DNA of 9,602 nucleotides from Anaerolineae bacterium (GTDB lineage: Bacteria > Chloroflexota > Anaerolineae > Aggregatilineales > Phototrophicaceae), in the NCBI GenBank assembly GCA_028284565.1, contig JANQRM010000450.1:1-9602 (forward strand), written 5' to 3'. The position numbers were made by a program, and so were the translations under genes. The notes under the pieces were generated by a model. The model was not told the origin of the DNA. It saw only the letters and a program-made list of their open reading frames with translations, and did not search any database. This document shows positions 1 to 6,775 of the stretch, piece after piece; within the stretch, counting starts at the first letter, position 1, and each line of letters starts with the position of its first letter.

Positions 1-1
1 A

Positions 2-100
2 GCTGAGGATGTCGCCAATGCTGTCATCGCAGTCGCTACTCAACTCACCTTTAGTACAGGGTGTATCATTCCAGTTGATGGCGGACGACCATTGCTCTAG
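2..100 (+). CDS. Short-chain dehydrogenase/reductase (SDR), C-terminal fragment
   Basis: Frame 2 is open from the window edge to a TAG at 98-100 and encodes the last 32 residues of a protein whose start lies outside the window. It begins with E-D-V-A-N-A-V and ends T-G-C-I-I-P-V-D-G-G-R-P-L-L. The motif 'EDVANAV' followed by 'STGxxxPVDGG' is the classic C-terminus of NAD(P)-dependent classical SDR oxidoreductases: the helix before the substrate loop, then the final TG...VDGG strand. The catalytic Ser-Tyr-Lys and the Rossmann glycines are upstream and cannot be seen, so the substrate is unknown. The stop codon lies in the ribosome-binding site of the following lactonase gene, so the two are almost certainly co-transcribed. 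I infer a sugar or polyol dehydrogenase whose lactone product feeds the next enzyme. Confidence 0.85.
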   Translation, partial: AEDVANAVIAVATQLTFSTGCIIPVDGGRPLL

Positions 101-107
101 GAGAGAG
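99..107 (+). promoter_or_regulatory. Shine-Dalgarno site that fixes the lactonase start at 111
   Basis: AGGAGAGAG overlaps the TAG of the upstream SDR gene and lies 7 nt (from the AGGAG core) before ATG 111. It supports the start at 111 over the in-frame ATG at 9, which would run through the SDR coding region. The arrangement suggests translational coupling of the two genes. Confidence 0.75.
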
Positions 108-110
108 CCT

Positions 111-1007
111 ATGCCAACTGTTAATCTCGACATTCGTGACCCTCGCTTAACAGATATTATTGCCCCTAACGCTGATCTTGAAGTTGTGGTGAACGGGTTC
201 AAATTTACCGAAGGACCGATTTGGCATCCTATCGAAAAGCATATCCGATTCAGTGACATCATTGGCAATTCGATTTATCAATGGAGTGAGGCAAAGGGAC
301 TATCAGATATTCGCCCGAATAGTCACCTTGCTAACGGCAACACCTATGACCCTCAAGGACGGATGCTCACCTGCCATCATGCCACCAGCCGAGTCACCCG
401 TACCGAACCTGATGAAAGCATAACGATACTCGCCTCCCATTATCAAGGTAAGCAACTCAACAGCCCAAATGATATAGTTGTCAAAAGTGATGGAGGTATC
501 TATTTCACTGACCCAATGAGTGGTCGTGAACCCTTTGTTGGCATTCCGCGTGAACCTGATCTGTCCTTCACTGGGGTGTATCGGTATGACCCACAAACCG
601 ATGAACTAACGCTTCTCATCGATGACTTTGCTAAACCAAATGGGTTATGCTTTTCACTGGATGAAACGCAACTTTACATCAATGATACAATTCGTTTTCA
701 TATCCGCGTGTTTGATGTTAATGAGGATCGCACAATAAGCAATGGTCGTGTCTGGGCGGAGACAATAGGTGAGGGAGTTGGCGTACCCGATGGGATGAAA
801 TTTGACAGTGCAGGGAATTTATTCTGTTGCGGTCCGGGTGGTGTGCATGTGTTTGATGCAAATGCGAATTGCTTAGGTGTCATTTTGATCCCAGAACATA
901 CCGCCAATTTTATCTGGGGCGATGATGATTTACGGAGTCTATACATTACCGCATCTACTTCACTATATCGGATTCGCACCAAAATCGCCGGTAATCCTCT
1001 TTTTTAA
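111..1007 (+). CDS. SMP-30/gluconolactonase-family lactonase
   Basis: This 298-residue protein belongs to the SMP-30/gluconolactonase/LRE-like six-bladed beta-propeller family, cytoplasmic metal-dependent enzymes that hydrolyse sugar lactones to aldonic acids. The three expected metal ligands can be placed by motif: Glu34 in FTEGPIW, Asn177 in KPNGLCFS and Asp227 in PDGMKFD. The substrate-loop signature NSPNDIV (117-123) and the NGNTYDPQGRMLTC segment (75-88) match the larger gluconolactonase-type subgroup. Length is normal for the family and no signal peptide is seen. An in-frame ATG at 9 would add 34 residues, but that stretch is the SDR C-terminus read in another frame, so 111 is preferred. 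The gene lies 10 nt after an SDR gene, consistent with a dehydrogenase-lactonase pair in a sugar-acid oxidation pathway. The exact lactone is unknown. Confidence 0.88.
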   Translation: MPTVNLDIRDPRLTDIIAPNADLEVVVNGFKFTEGPIWHPIEKHIRFSDIIGNSIYQWSEAKGLSDIRPNSHLANGNTYDPQGRMLTCHHATSRVTRTEPDESITILASHYQGKQLNSPNDIVVKSDGGIYFTDPMSGREPFVGIPREPDLSFTGVYRYDPQTDELTLLIDDFAKPNGLCFSLDETQLYINDTIRFHIRVFDVNEDRTISNGRVWAETIGEGVGVPDGMKFDSAGNLFCCGPGGVHVFDANANCLGVILIPEHTANFIWGDDDLRSLYITASTSLYRIRTKIAGNPLF

Positions 1008-1044
1008 GATTGTTGATGATATCCTCTACTCAAAATAATCATTT

Positions 1045-1073
1045 CTGACAGACCTATTGAGTTATGCTATACT
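1045..1073 (+). promoter_or_regulatory. Sigma70-type promoter for the exonuclease-DinG gene
   Basis: CTGACA at 1045-1050 and TATACT at 1068-1073 are separated by exactly 17 nt. TGC directly before the -10 makes an extended -10 element. Predicted transcription start is near 1080, giving a leader of about 33 nt with GGAG at 1104-1107 ahead of ATG 1113. I see no recognisable LexA/SOS box over it, and no clear intrinsic terminator between the lactonase stop and this promoter. Confidence 0.65.
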
Positions 1074-1112
1074 CCTCCTGCCTACTTCATTTACCCCTAG
1101 AATGGAGACATT

Positions 1113-3914
1113 ATGCAAGGCGACCTAATCGCCCTTGATTTAGAAACAACCGGTTTAGATTCAGCAAAAGATGCAATAATTGAAGTGGGTGCAGTTCGTC
1201 TCCGCGACGGTGAAGTCATCGAAGAATTTGGAACGTTGATTAATCCGGGATTTCAGATACCGTCGGATACCACTTACATTACCGGCATCGACACAGATGA
1301 TGTTCAGGACTCACCCAATATTCATCAGGTTGTCCCCAAACTAGCTGATTTCGTTAGCAACCTTCCGATAATTGCCCACAACATCTCATTCGATTTAGCT
1401 TTTTTGCAGAAATACAAGTTGGGTCTAAATAATCAGCCGATTGATACCTTTGAATTAGCCTCTTTGGTCGTTCCTAAAGCTCCTAGATATAACCTTACGA
1501 GTCTTGTCCAACTCTTTAACATTTCACTCGAAAATGCCCATCGTGCCTTAGATGATGCGCGAGCCACAGCCTTGCTCTACTGGAAATTGTGGGAACGTAT
1601 CACTGAACTGCCCTCTTCTCTTTTACAAGAGATACTTCAGCTTGGAGCCGACTGGGATTGGCATCTTGAGCCAGTATTTGCAAATGCCTATCAATTGAAA
1701 TCTTCTGAAGGCACCAGCGAAATATCAGCTGGCTTCCCTTTAGAGACACGGTCGGAAGATAACGGCATCCAAATTCAACCTTCCAAGACAATCATGTCCA
1801 TCGACAGTCAGCAAATTGAAACACTGTTTGGAAAAGGGGGAAAACTTTCAAAGCGGTTGGATGCCTATGAATTTCGACCACAACAAATGGAAATGTCCCT
1901 ATCCATTGCCGAGGCATTTAATGATTCACACCATCTTATTGTCGAAGCAGGAACTGGAATTGGGAAGTCGCTTGCCTATTTGCTTCCGTCAGTATTGTGG
2001 GCAACTGAAAACGGGCAACGAGTAGTTATCTCCACACAAACCATTAACCTCCAAGACCAACTCCTCAACAATGACATCCCATTACTCAAAGAAGTGATTG
2101 ATCCGCCATTCCACGCTAGTGTCATGAAGGGACGCAATAACTATTTATGTCCTCGTCGATTAGAAACGCTACGCCGTCGCCGTCCCACCAATGTTGATGA
2201 ACTCCGTACCGTGATTAAAGTACTCATCTGGCTACAGAATGACGCATCGGGCGAAAAAAACCAGATTACACTGCGTGCGAATGAGGTCAATACGTGGAAT
2301 CGACTCAGCGCACAAGATGAAGGTTGTACTACCCAACGTTGTATTGCTCAGATGTATGGGTCTTGCCCTTATCATCAAGCAAGAAAATCAGCCGAAAAAT
2401 CCCATATAATCATCGTTAATCATGCCCTTCTGATGGCAGATGCGATGGCAGAGAATCATATCTTGCCGAGTTATTCTCATCTAATCATTGATGAAGCCCA
2501 TCAATTTGAGGAAGCCATTACCCATACACTAACTGCTCAACTTGATTCACTCATTATCTCTCGTCGGATAGATGATTTGAGAGCCTTGTTGGCTGAATTT
2601 CTGCAATCTGCCGATAACATAATCCCTACAAAATTACATATTAATCTACAAGAATTTATCAAGAATATAAATGATGCGTCGAGTGTGATGACCATTCATC
2701 TGCTGACTTACTTTCAGGCTATTGACCAATTCCTCGCAAACATATTTGAGAATCGACGGGGACGTTACATTCCACAATTGCGGATCGTGGAGAATCATCG
2801 ACGAAAAGAGAATTTTTCGATTATCCAAACCGCATGGGATAAACTAGCACCCTTTTTTGAGGCAGTTGTCGATGCGCTTAATCAATTAGGCAAAGCACTT
2901 AATCGCTTAGAAAAATACGATATTCCGAACCAAATAGATTTATTCTCCGGCATCCGTTCTACAGCCAATTATCTTTCCGAAGCAAACATAATCTTGCACG
3001 ACTTCACTGAATCGCCAAATGACAACACTATCTATTCCTTACAATTAAATCAGTATCGTGATGGAGCAACAATACGTACTTCACCCATTCATGTAGGCGA
3101 TTTACTCAATAAACATCTTCTTGAAACTAAAGATACTGTCGTCCTGACTAGTGCAACCTTGCAAACTGCAGGCAATTTTGACCATTTCAAATCTCGCTTG
3201 CAAGCGGAAGCTATTGAAGCTTCGTCAATTGGTTCGCCATTTGATTACAAATCATCGACAATGATCGTTATCCCAAGTGATTTACCGGAACCTAACCAAC
3301 CCGGTTATCAACGCGGAGTAGAGCAAGGGATTATTGAACTTGCCACTGCTCTTCAAGGACGCATGCTCGTTTTGTTCACCAGTTATGCTCAATTAATCGA
3401 AACTGCAAAGGCAATTACCCCACGACTTGCTCTCGGTGATATTGTTGTCTACGATCAAAATCAAGGAACCGGACGAGATAATCTTTTAGAAACTTTCAAA
3501 AACTCGGATAAAGCTGTTTTACTCGGCACACGCAGTTTCTGGCAAGGGGTTGATATACCCGGTGACGATTTGAGTGCAGTAGTCATTGTTCGCTTACCAT
3601 TCACTGTACCTTCTGACCCAATTTTTGCCGCCCGTTCAGAGGTCTATGCAGATGGATTTAATGAGTATGCAGTTCCTGATGCGATTCTGCGTTTTCGACA
3701 AGGTTTTGGTCGCTTGATTCGCAGTCAAGAGGATCGAGGAATCGTTGCATTGTTTGATGTTCGTGTCAAAACCAAACGGTATGGTCAACTTTTCCTCGAC
3801 TCGTTACCGGACTGTACGATCAAAACTAGCTCTCTAGCCAACCTGCCCCAACTTGCTTTACAATGGCTTCAAGAAGTGAATTCATCGTCGGAGCACACAG
3901 ATGCAAATACCTGA
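1113..3914 (+). CDS. dinG: DEDDh 3'-5' exonuclease fused to DinG-family (XPD-like) helicase
   Basis: This 933-residue cytoplasmic protein combines an N-terminal DnaQ-like exonuclease (about 1-165) with a superfamily 2 XPD/DinG helicase (about 250-925). ExoI is Asp9-x-Glu11 in LDLETTG, ExoII has Asp94 in AHNISFD, and ExoIII is His143-x4-Asp148, so the DEDDh nuclease looks intact. Helicase motifs are also intact: Walker A EAGTGIGKS (278-286, Lys285), DEAH 460-463, motif III VVLTSATL (676-683), motif V GTRSFWQGVDIPG (805-817) and motif VI FRQGFGRLIRS (861-871). Cys346, Cys405, Cys410 and Cys418, between Walker A and DEAH, fit the position of the 4Fe-4S cluster in XPD/DinG helicases. The architecture matches the DinG type of Firmicutes and related phyla, as opposed to the shorter E. 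coli form. Likely role: unwinding and trimming of DNA in repair or replication. The next gene overlaps its last 14 nt. Confidence 0.93.
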   Translation: MQGDLIALDLETTGLDSAKDAIIEVGAVRLRDGEVIEEFGTLINPGFQIPSDTTYITGIDTDDVQDSPNIHQVVPKLADFVSNLPIIAHNISFDLAFLQKYKLGLNNQPIDTFELASLVVPKAPRYNLTSLVQLFNISLENAHRALDDARATALLYWKLWERITELPSSLLQEILQLGADWDWHLEPVFANAYQLKSSEGTSEISAGFPLETRSEDNGIQIQPSKTIMSIDSQQIETLFGKGGKLSKRLDAYEFRPQQMEMSLSIAEAFNDSHHLIVEAGTGIGKSLAYLLPSVLWATENGQRVVISTQTINLQDQLLNNDIPLLKEVIDPPFHASVMKGRNNYLCPRRLETLRRRRPTNVDELRTVIKVLIWLQNDASGEKNQITLRANEVNTWNRLSAQDEGCTTQRCIAQMYGSCPYHQARKSAEKSHIIIVNHALLMADAMAENHILPSYSHLIIDEAHQFEEAITHTLTAQLDSLIISRRIDDLRALLAEFLQSADNIIPTKLHINLQEFIKNINDASSVMTIHLLTYFQAIDQFLANIFENRRGRYIPQLRIVENHRRKENFSIIQTAWDKLAPFFEAVVDALNQLGKALNRLEKYDIPNQIDLFSGIRSTANYLSEANIILHDFTESPNDNTIYSLQLNQYRDGATIRTSPIHVGDLLNKHLLETKDTVVLTSATLQTAGNFDHFKSRLQAEAIEASSIGSPFDYKSSTMIVIPSDLPEPNQPGYQRGVEQGIIELATALQGRMLVLFTSYAQLIETAKAITPRLALGDIVVYDQNQGTGRDNLLETFKNSDKAVLLGTRSFWQGVDIPGDDLSAVVIVRLPFTVPSDPIFAARSEVYADGFNEYAVPDAILRFRQGFGRLIRSQEDRGIVALFDVRVKTKRYGQLFLDSLPDCTIKTSSLANLPQLALQWLQEVNSSSEHTDANT

Positions 3915-4254
3915 TGGGCGAGAATGTCCACACTATTATGAAGACATGAATCGCCATACTCGCGATATACAAGAGTGTCGATTAGTTAAAGCAAACCCAA
4001 ATTCAAACCCATGGCGACCACACGATTGTTCCAAATGCCCCGTGCCAGATATTTTACAGGCGAATGCAAGCCCGGATATGAAGCTCACGATTGAGATTAA
4101 ATCTTCTATGTTCGGTTTAATGCGACGGGTCGATGTTCTCGCTCATTGTACAAAGCATAATATTGCGATTCCAGACCCCTATACAGGTTGTCCAGAAAAC
4201 CATCATCCCGGACTGGATTTGTTCCGACAAGCATTGGAAGATAGCAACGAGTAA
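3901..4254 (+). CDS. Cys-rich protein of unknown function, coupled to dinG
   Basis: This is a 117-residue soluble protein that I do not recognise as a named family. The ATG lies inside the end of dinG (14-nt overlap, +1 frame) with GGAG at 3890-3893, 7 nt upstream, so translation is probably coupled. It contains six cysteines: Cys9 (ECPHYY), Cys26 (QECRLV), Cys43 and Cys46 (DCSKCPVPDI), Cys83 (AHC) and Cys97 (TGCPENHH). The C-x16-C-x16-C-x2-C pattern, with nearby histidines at 11, 41, 82, 85, 101 and 102, suggests a zinc or Fe-S site. Between these clusters the segment 60-80 (KLTIEIKSSMFGLMRRVDVL) looks like a beta-rich core. There is no transmembrane segment or signal peptide. The overlap with a helicase that appears to carry an Fe-S cluster suggests a related role, but this is inference only. 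Confidence 0.8.
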   Translation: MQIPDGRECPHYYEDMNRHTRDIQECRLVKANPNSNPWRPHDCSKCPVPDILQANASPDMKLTIEIKSSMFGLMRRVDVLAHCTKHNIAIPDPYTGCPENHHPGLDLFRQALEDSNE

Positions 4255-4409
4255 CATCACTTAATCTCATACTTCTGCGTCACTGTATCAATGCAATCTA
4301 AACGGAGACTGATTAACAAGTCCGAAGTGTGTTTTCATCGCTTGAATGTGCTGATCATTCCTCTTTTGGTTATAACTTCAGAACTTAACCCCACGATCGG
4401 TTCGAGTTT

Positions 4410-4460
4410 TTCAACTTTATGTGTCAATAACTGTTGAATAGTGCAAGCGTGTGTTATGCT
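4410..4460 (+). promoter_or_regulatory. Candidate promoter and inverted repeat upstream of the histidine kinase
   Basis: TATGCT at 4455-4460 is preceded by TGT (4452-4454), giving an extended -10. TTGAAT at 4434-4439 could be the -35, although the 15-nt spacer is short. The -35 lies in an inverted repeat, TTCAAC (4410-4415) N17 GTTGAA (4433-4438), which might be an operator or chance. The rest of the 236-base gap 4255-4490 holds no gene, tRNA or terminator that I can support. Confidence 0.4.
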
Positions 4461-4478
4461 TCACCATAATTTTTAGTT

Positions 4479-4484
4479 AAGGTG
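4479..4484 (+). promoter_or_regulatory. Shine-Dalgarno-like site favouring GTG 4491 as the kinase start
   Basis: AAGGTG sits 6 nt before GTG 4491. It overlaps the alternative GTG at 4482, which therefore would have no usable site of its own. ATG 4500 is 15 nt downstream of it, too far for a normal spacing. Confidence 0.5.
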
Positions 4485-4490
4485 TACACT

Positions 4491-5579
4491 GTGATTGAAA
4501 TGGAAGTCCAGGCAAAGTTGCGACTTGCAGTATTGCCACTTCATAAAGATTGGGCAAATATTCGAGACACGCTACAAGCTAATTATTTACTACAGATTGT
4601 TGAGCGAAAAGGTTTGTTTAAGTCACGGGATTTAACTTATGGTGAAGCCCTCGTCATCATTACAGACGAAAAAACCCCCAATTTACAAATCTGTGAAAAA
4701 CTGAGGAAAAATAGGCAACATCATATTCCCACCATCTTAGTGACAGATAACTTTGATGAACTCGATAATCTCTCCTCATTGAAATGTGTTGATGTGATTG
4801 TACCGAACGATCCCAAGTATATCGTTTATCATGTTCAAAAGTTACTAAAGGAGTGGCAACAGAAACAGGAATTGGCAAATGAACTGCTAGCGCAACGACG
4901 CATGTCTAACGAGCTTGAACTCATTAAAAATGCATTGGTTCGCAATGTATCGCATGAATTAAGGACACCGTTGCTACAGATTAAAGGCTCGGTTTCTATG
5001 ATGGCAGAAGACGTTGGAGAATCCTCGTTGACGGAGATGGCGAAAGTTGCAATAGCTAAGCTAGAAATTCTCACAAATAATATTACGTTGCTGGGGGCGA
5101 GCATGAATGTCAGTTTACACCCGACCACCCTGCGGGAATCCGTCAATCACGCAAAACGAAACTTGGGGCGAACATGGTTACATAAAGCGGAAGCCAAACG
5201 GATTGAGATTGACATACCAGAAGATATCCCTCCAGTTGTGGCAGACAAGCAATCCATATTTGTGATTATTCAGCAACTGATGGACAATGCACTCAAGTTT
5301 AGTGACGATCACATCAAAGTCTATGCAACAGCGGACGCTGATTCAGTTTGGCTTTATGTCCAAGACTTTGGCATCGGCATTGACGAATCTCAACTCAACA
5401 AGATTTTCGATGCATTCTTCCAGATTGATAGTGACGAGACACGCCGCTATGGTGGTTTAGGGATAGGGCTTGCCGTTGCAAAGCTACTCGCAGAATCACA
5501 CAATTCGGAAATTGAAGTAGAGAGCGAGATCTCCATTGGTAGCACATTTTCGTTTCGGCTTCCAATTGTGAATCTTTAG
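4491..5579 (+). CDS. Soluble orphan histidine kinase with degenerate receiver domain
   Basis: This 362-residue protein (numbered from GTG 4491) has no transmembrane segment, so it should act in the cytoplasm. Residues about 8-120 resemble a response-regulator receiver. Asp59 in IITDEKTP aligns with the phosphoacceptor and Thr85 with the switch Thr/Ser, but the N-terminal acidic pair is absent (LAVLPLHKD) and the conserved Lys is replaced by Pro-Asn in DVIVPNDP (101-108). A charged, probably coiled-coil helix (about 115-150) leads into a HisKA domain with NVSHELRTP (His155). The HATPase_c domain has an N box with Asn266 (MDNALKFS), a G1 box DFGIGI (292-297) and a G2 box GGLGIGLAVAK (321-331), so kinase activity looks intact. 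No response regulator is adjacent, and the gene appears to be transcribed alone. Starts at 4482 or 4500 remain possible. Confidence 0.88.
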   Translation: MIEMEVQAKLRLAVLPLHKDWANIRDTLQANYLLQIVERKGLFKSRDLTYGEALVIITDEKTPNLQICEKLRKNRQHHIPTILVTDNFDELDNLSSLKCVDVIVPNDPKYIVYHVQKLLKEWQQKQELANELLAQRRMSNELELIKNALVRNVSHELRTPLLQIKGSVSMMAEDVGESSLTEMAKVAIAKLEILTNNITLLGASMNVSLHPTTLRESVNHAKRNLGRTWLHKAEAKRIEIDIPEDIPPVVADKQSIFVIIQQLMDNALKFSDDHIKVYATADADSVWLYVQDFGIGIDESQLNKIFDAFFQIDSDETRRYGGLGIGLAVAKLLAESHNSEIEVESEISIGSTFSFRLPIVNL

Positions 5580-5625
5580 TGCCCAAATACTTGAAAAAAT
5601 CTCAAAATACGTCAAACTAGCTCAG

Positions 5626-5635
5626 GTTCATGAAC
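5626..5635. repeat. Short perfect palindrome upstream of the prenyl synthase promoter
   Basis: GTTCATGAAC is a 10-base perfect palindrome centred about 20 nt upstream of the -35 at 5652. The position would suit a regulator site, but palindromes of this size occur by chance in a few kilobases, so no function is claimed. Confidence 0.25.
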
Positions 5636-5651
5636 AAGGGCTTAAGAATCG

Positions 5652-5679
5652 TTGACTCCCCTGTGTTTTTATGTACAAT
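5652..5679 (+). promoter_or_regulatory. Sigma70-type promoter for the polyprenyl synthase gene
   Basis: TTGACT (5652-5657) and TACAAT (5674-5679) are separated by 16 nt, each one base from consensus. Transcription would start near 5686, followed by GGAG at 5713-5716, 6 nt before ATG 5723. This is the best-looking promoter in the window. Confidence 0.7.
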
Positions 5680-5722
5680 AGATTTAGATAGTTCTGAATA
5701 TCACAAACGACTGGAGCTATAG

Positions 5723-6661
5723 ATGGCGGTACAGGTGGCAAGTTCCACGCATATAATTGACGAGGTAGCAGTAGGATTACAAGCCATCGAGCAAACCATG
5801 AAAGAGGCTGTGATAAGTGATGTATCAATTCTGCAAGACGCAAGTCGCCATATTTTGCAGGCAGGCGGGAAACGAGTACGCCCTCGGTTGTTCATCTTGT
5901 CTTATCTTGCATTGGGTGGAATGAATGTTGAAGAAGTTGCCGAACCTGCCGCAGCTGTTGAATTAATGCATACTGCCAGTGTTGTCCACGATGATATCAA
6001 CGATCATGGCATCCTTCGCCGAGGTCGTCCGTCGATTAATGCGATTTGGGGACGAACATTTGCCCTACTCACAGGTGATTTCCTCTTCACTGCCGTTTAT
6101 AAGCTGATGGCTCCTTATCAAGACCTGAATATTGACCTAGCATCTGCCGCAACCGCCCTTGTCGAAGGCGAGACTTTGCAGGCAGAAGCTGTCAAGAACA
6201 ACACCTTTACGAGTGATATCTATCTAGAAATCATTGCTAAAAAAACCGCTGCTCTATTCCAATCGGCTGGTGTCATTGGCGCGAAGCTAGCAAAAGCAAC
6301 CAAACAGCAGGTAGAAGCTCTAGGACAATATGCCTTCAATGTTGGACTTGCTTTCCAAATCGTGGACGACATCCTAGATATTATCGGTGATGAAGCGACA
6401 CTCGGCAAAACAGCGGGTATCGACATCGAACAAGGTCGCGGGATTACATCCATCTCTACAAACAGTAATGGACATAGAGCCGAAGATGTGATGGATGCTG
6501 TCAAACGTAAACTACTGGAGGGCGATAGACTTGAAAAAGCCAAACTACAATCCCGTCATTTGGTGAATATGGCAATCAGCGAATTAGATAACATACCGAT
6601 GTCGCCTTACAAGCAAGACCTCATCGACCTTGCCTTAGGTGTTGTGAACCGGGATTTCTAA
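5723..6661 (+). CDS. Trans-polyprenyl diphosphate synthase, probably long-chain
   Basis: This 312-residue enzyme of the all-trans polyprenyl synthase family condenses allylic diphosphate with several isopentenyl diphosphates. The product is likely to be the side chain of menaquinone or ubiquinone. Visible motifs are GGKRVRPRL (48-56), the first Asp-rich motif HDDINDHG (Asp90, Asp91, Asp94) followed by LRRGRPSIN, and the second Asp-rich motif QIVDDILD (Asp215, Asp216, Asp219). Residues 5 and 4 before the first motif are Ala85 and Ser86. Small residues here, in place of aromatic ones, mark long-chain synthases, so a product of roughly C35-C50 is inferred. After the second motif the usual GKxTLP is replaced by GRGITS (238-243), which is unusual. 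Length is normal. The gene is monocistronic by its own promoter and the terminator after it; no quinone-pathway neighbour is in the window. Confidence 0.92.
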   Translation: MAVQVASSTHIIDEVAVGLQAIEQTMKEAVISDVSILQDASRHILQAGGKRVRPRLFILSYLALGGMNVEEVAEPAAAVELMHTASVVHDDINDHGILRRGRPSINAIWGRTFALLTGDFLFTAVYKLMAPYQDLNIDLASAATALVEGETLQAEAVKNNTFTSDIYLEIIAKKTAALFQSAGVIGAKLAKATKQQVEALGQYAFNVGLAFQIVDDILDIIGDEATLGKTAGIDIEQGRGITSISTNSNGHRAEDVMDAVKRKLLEGDRLEKAKLQSRHLVNMAISELDNIPMSPYKQDLIDLALGVVNRDF

Positions 6662-6682
6662 TCCTTACATAAAAAGATTATC

Positions 6683-6721
6683 AAAAAGGGCATAACGTTT
6701 GCTATGTCCTTTTTGCGTTTT
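6683..6721 (+). terminator. Rho-independent terminator after the polyprenyl synthase
   Basis: A 12-bp stem pairs 6683-6694 (AAAAAGGGCATA) with 6703-6714 (TATGTCCTTTTT), with one G-U pair and an 8-nt loop. The T-rich run of the right arm continues through GCG into TTTT at 6718-6721. It begins 22 nt after the stop at 6661. The A-rich left arm could let it act in the opposite direction, but no minus-strand gene ends here. Confidence 0.8.
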
Positions 6722-6741
6722 AGGAATGGAAAAGCTACGAT
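6713..6741 (+). promoter_or_regulatory. Candidate promoter for the NAD(P)HX repair gene
   Basis: TTGCGT (6713-6718) and TACGAT (6736-6741) have a 17-nt spacer. The -35 overlaps the tail of the preceding terminator. Transcription would start near 6748, leaving a leader of about 28 nt before ATG 6776. The hexamers are imperfect, but a new start is expected after a strong terminator. Confidence 0.4.
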
Positions 6742-6765
6742 TCCATTGTTGGCTGGTTTATGTAT

Positions 6766-6771
6766 AAGGGA
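6766..6771 (+). promoter_or_regulatory. Shine-Dalgarno site that fixes the nnr start at 6776
   Basis: AAGGGA lies 4 nt before ATG 6776. The alternative in-frame ATG at 6704 falls inside the right arm of the terminator hairpin and has no ribosome-binding site, so 6776 is the real start. Confidence 0.65.
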
Positions 6772-6775
6772 TGAA

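Noticed and set aside
9..110. N-terminal extension of the lactonase from ATG 9
   Set aside because: This stretch encodes the SDR C-terminus in another frame, and a strong ribosome-binding site precedes ATG 111.
1008..1044. Possible terminator after the lactonase
   Set aside because: Only a 5-bp ATGAT/ATCAT pairing is present, with no T-run.
1062..1072. 11-base match TTATGCTATAC also found at 7057-7067
   Set aside because: The second copy lies inside the nnr coding region with no promoter context. It is probably a chance match of an AT-rich -10-like string.
1045..1112. LexA/SOS box in front of the dinG homologue
   Set aside because: Neither the E. coli-type nor the Bacillus-type LexA consensus is present. 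The site used by this lineage may differ, so SOS control is neither shown nor excluded.
4385..4420. tRNA-like GGTTCGAG string
   Set aside because: The flanks do not pair to form a T-arm, and no acceptor or anticodon arm is found.
6220..6543. Minus-strand frame inside the polyprenyl synthase gene, and similar antisense frames at 303-596, 698-982, 4835-5146 and 6968-7249
   Set aside because: All lie opposite well-supported genes and show no motifs.
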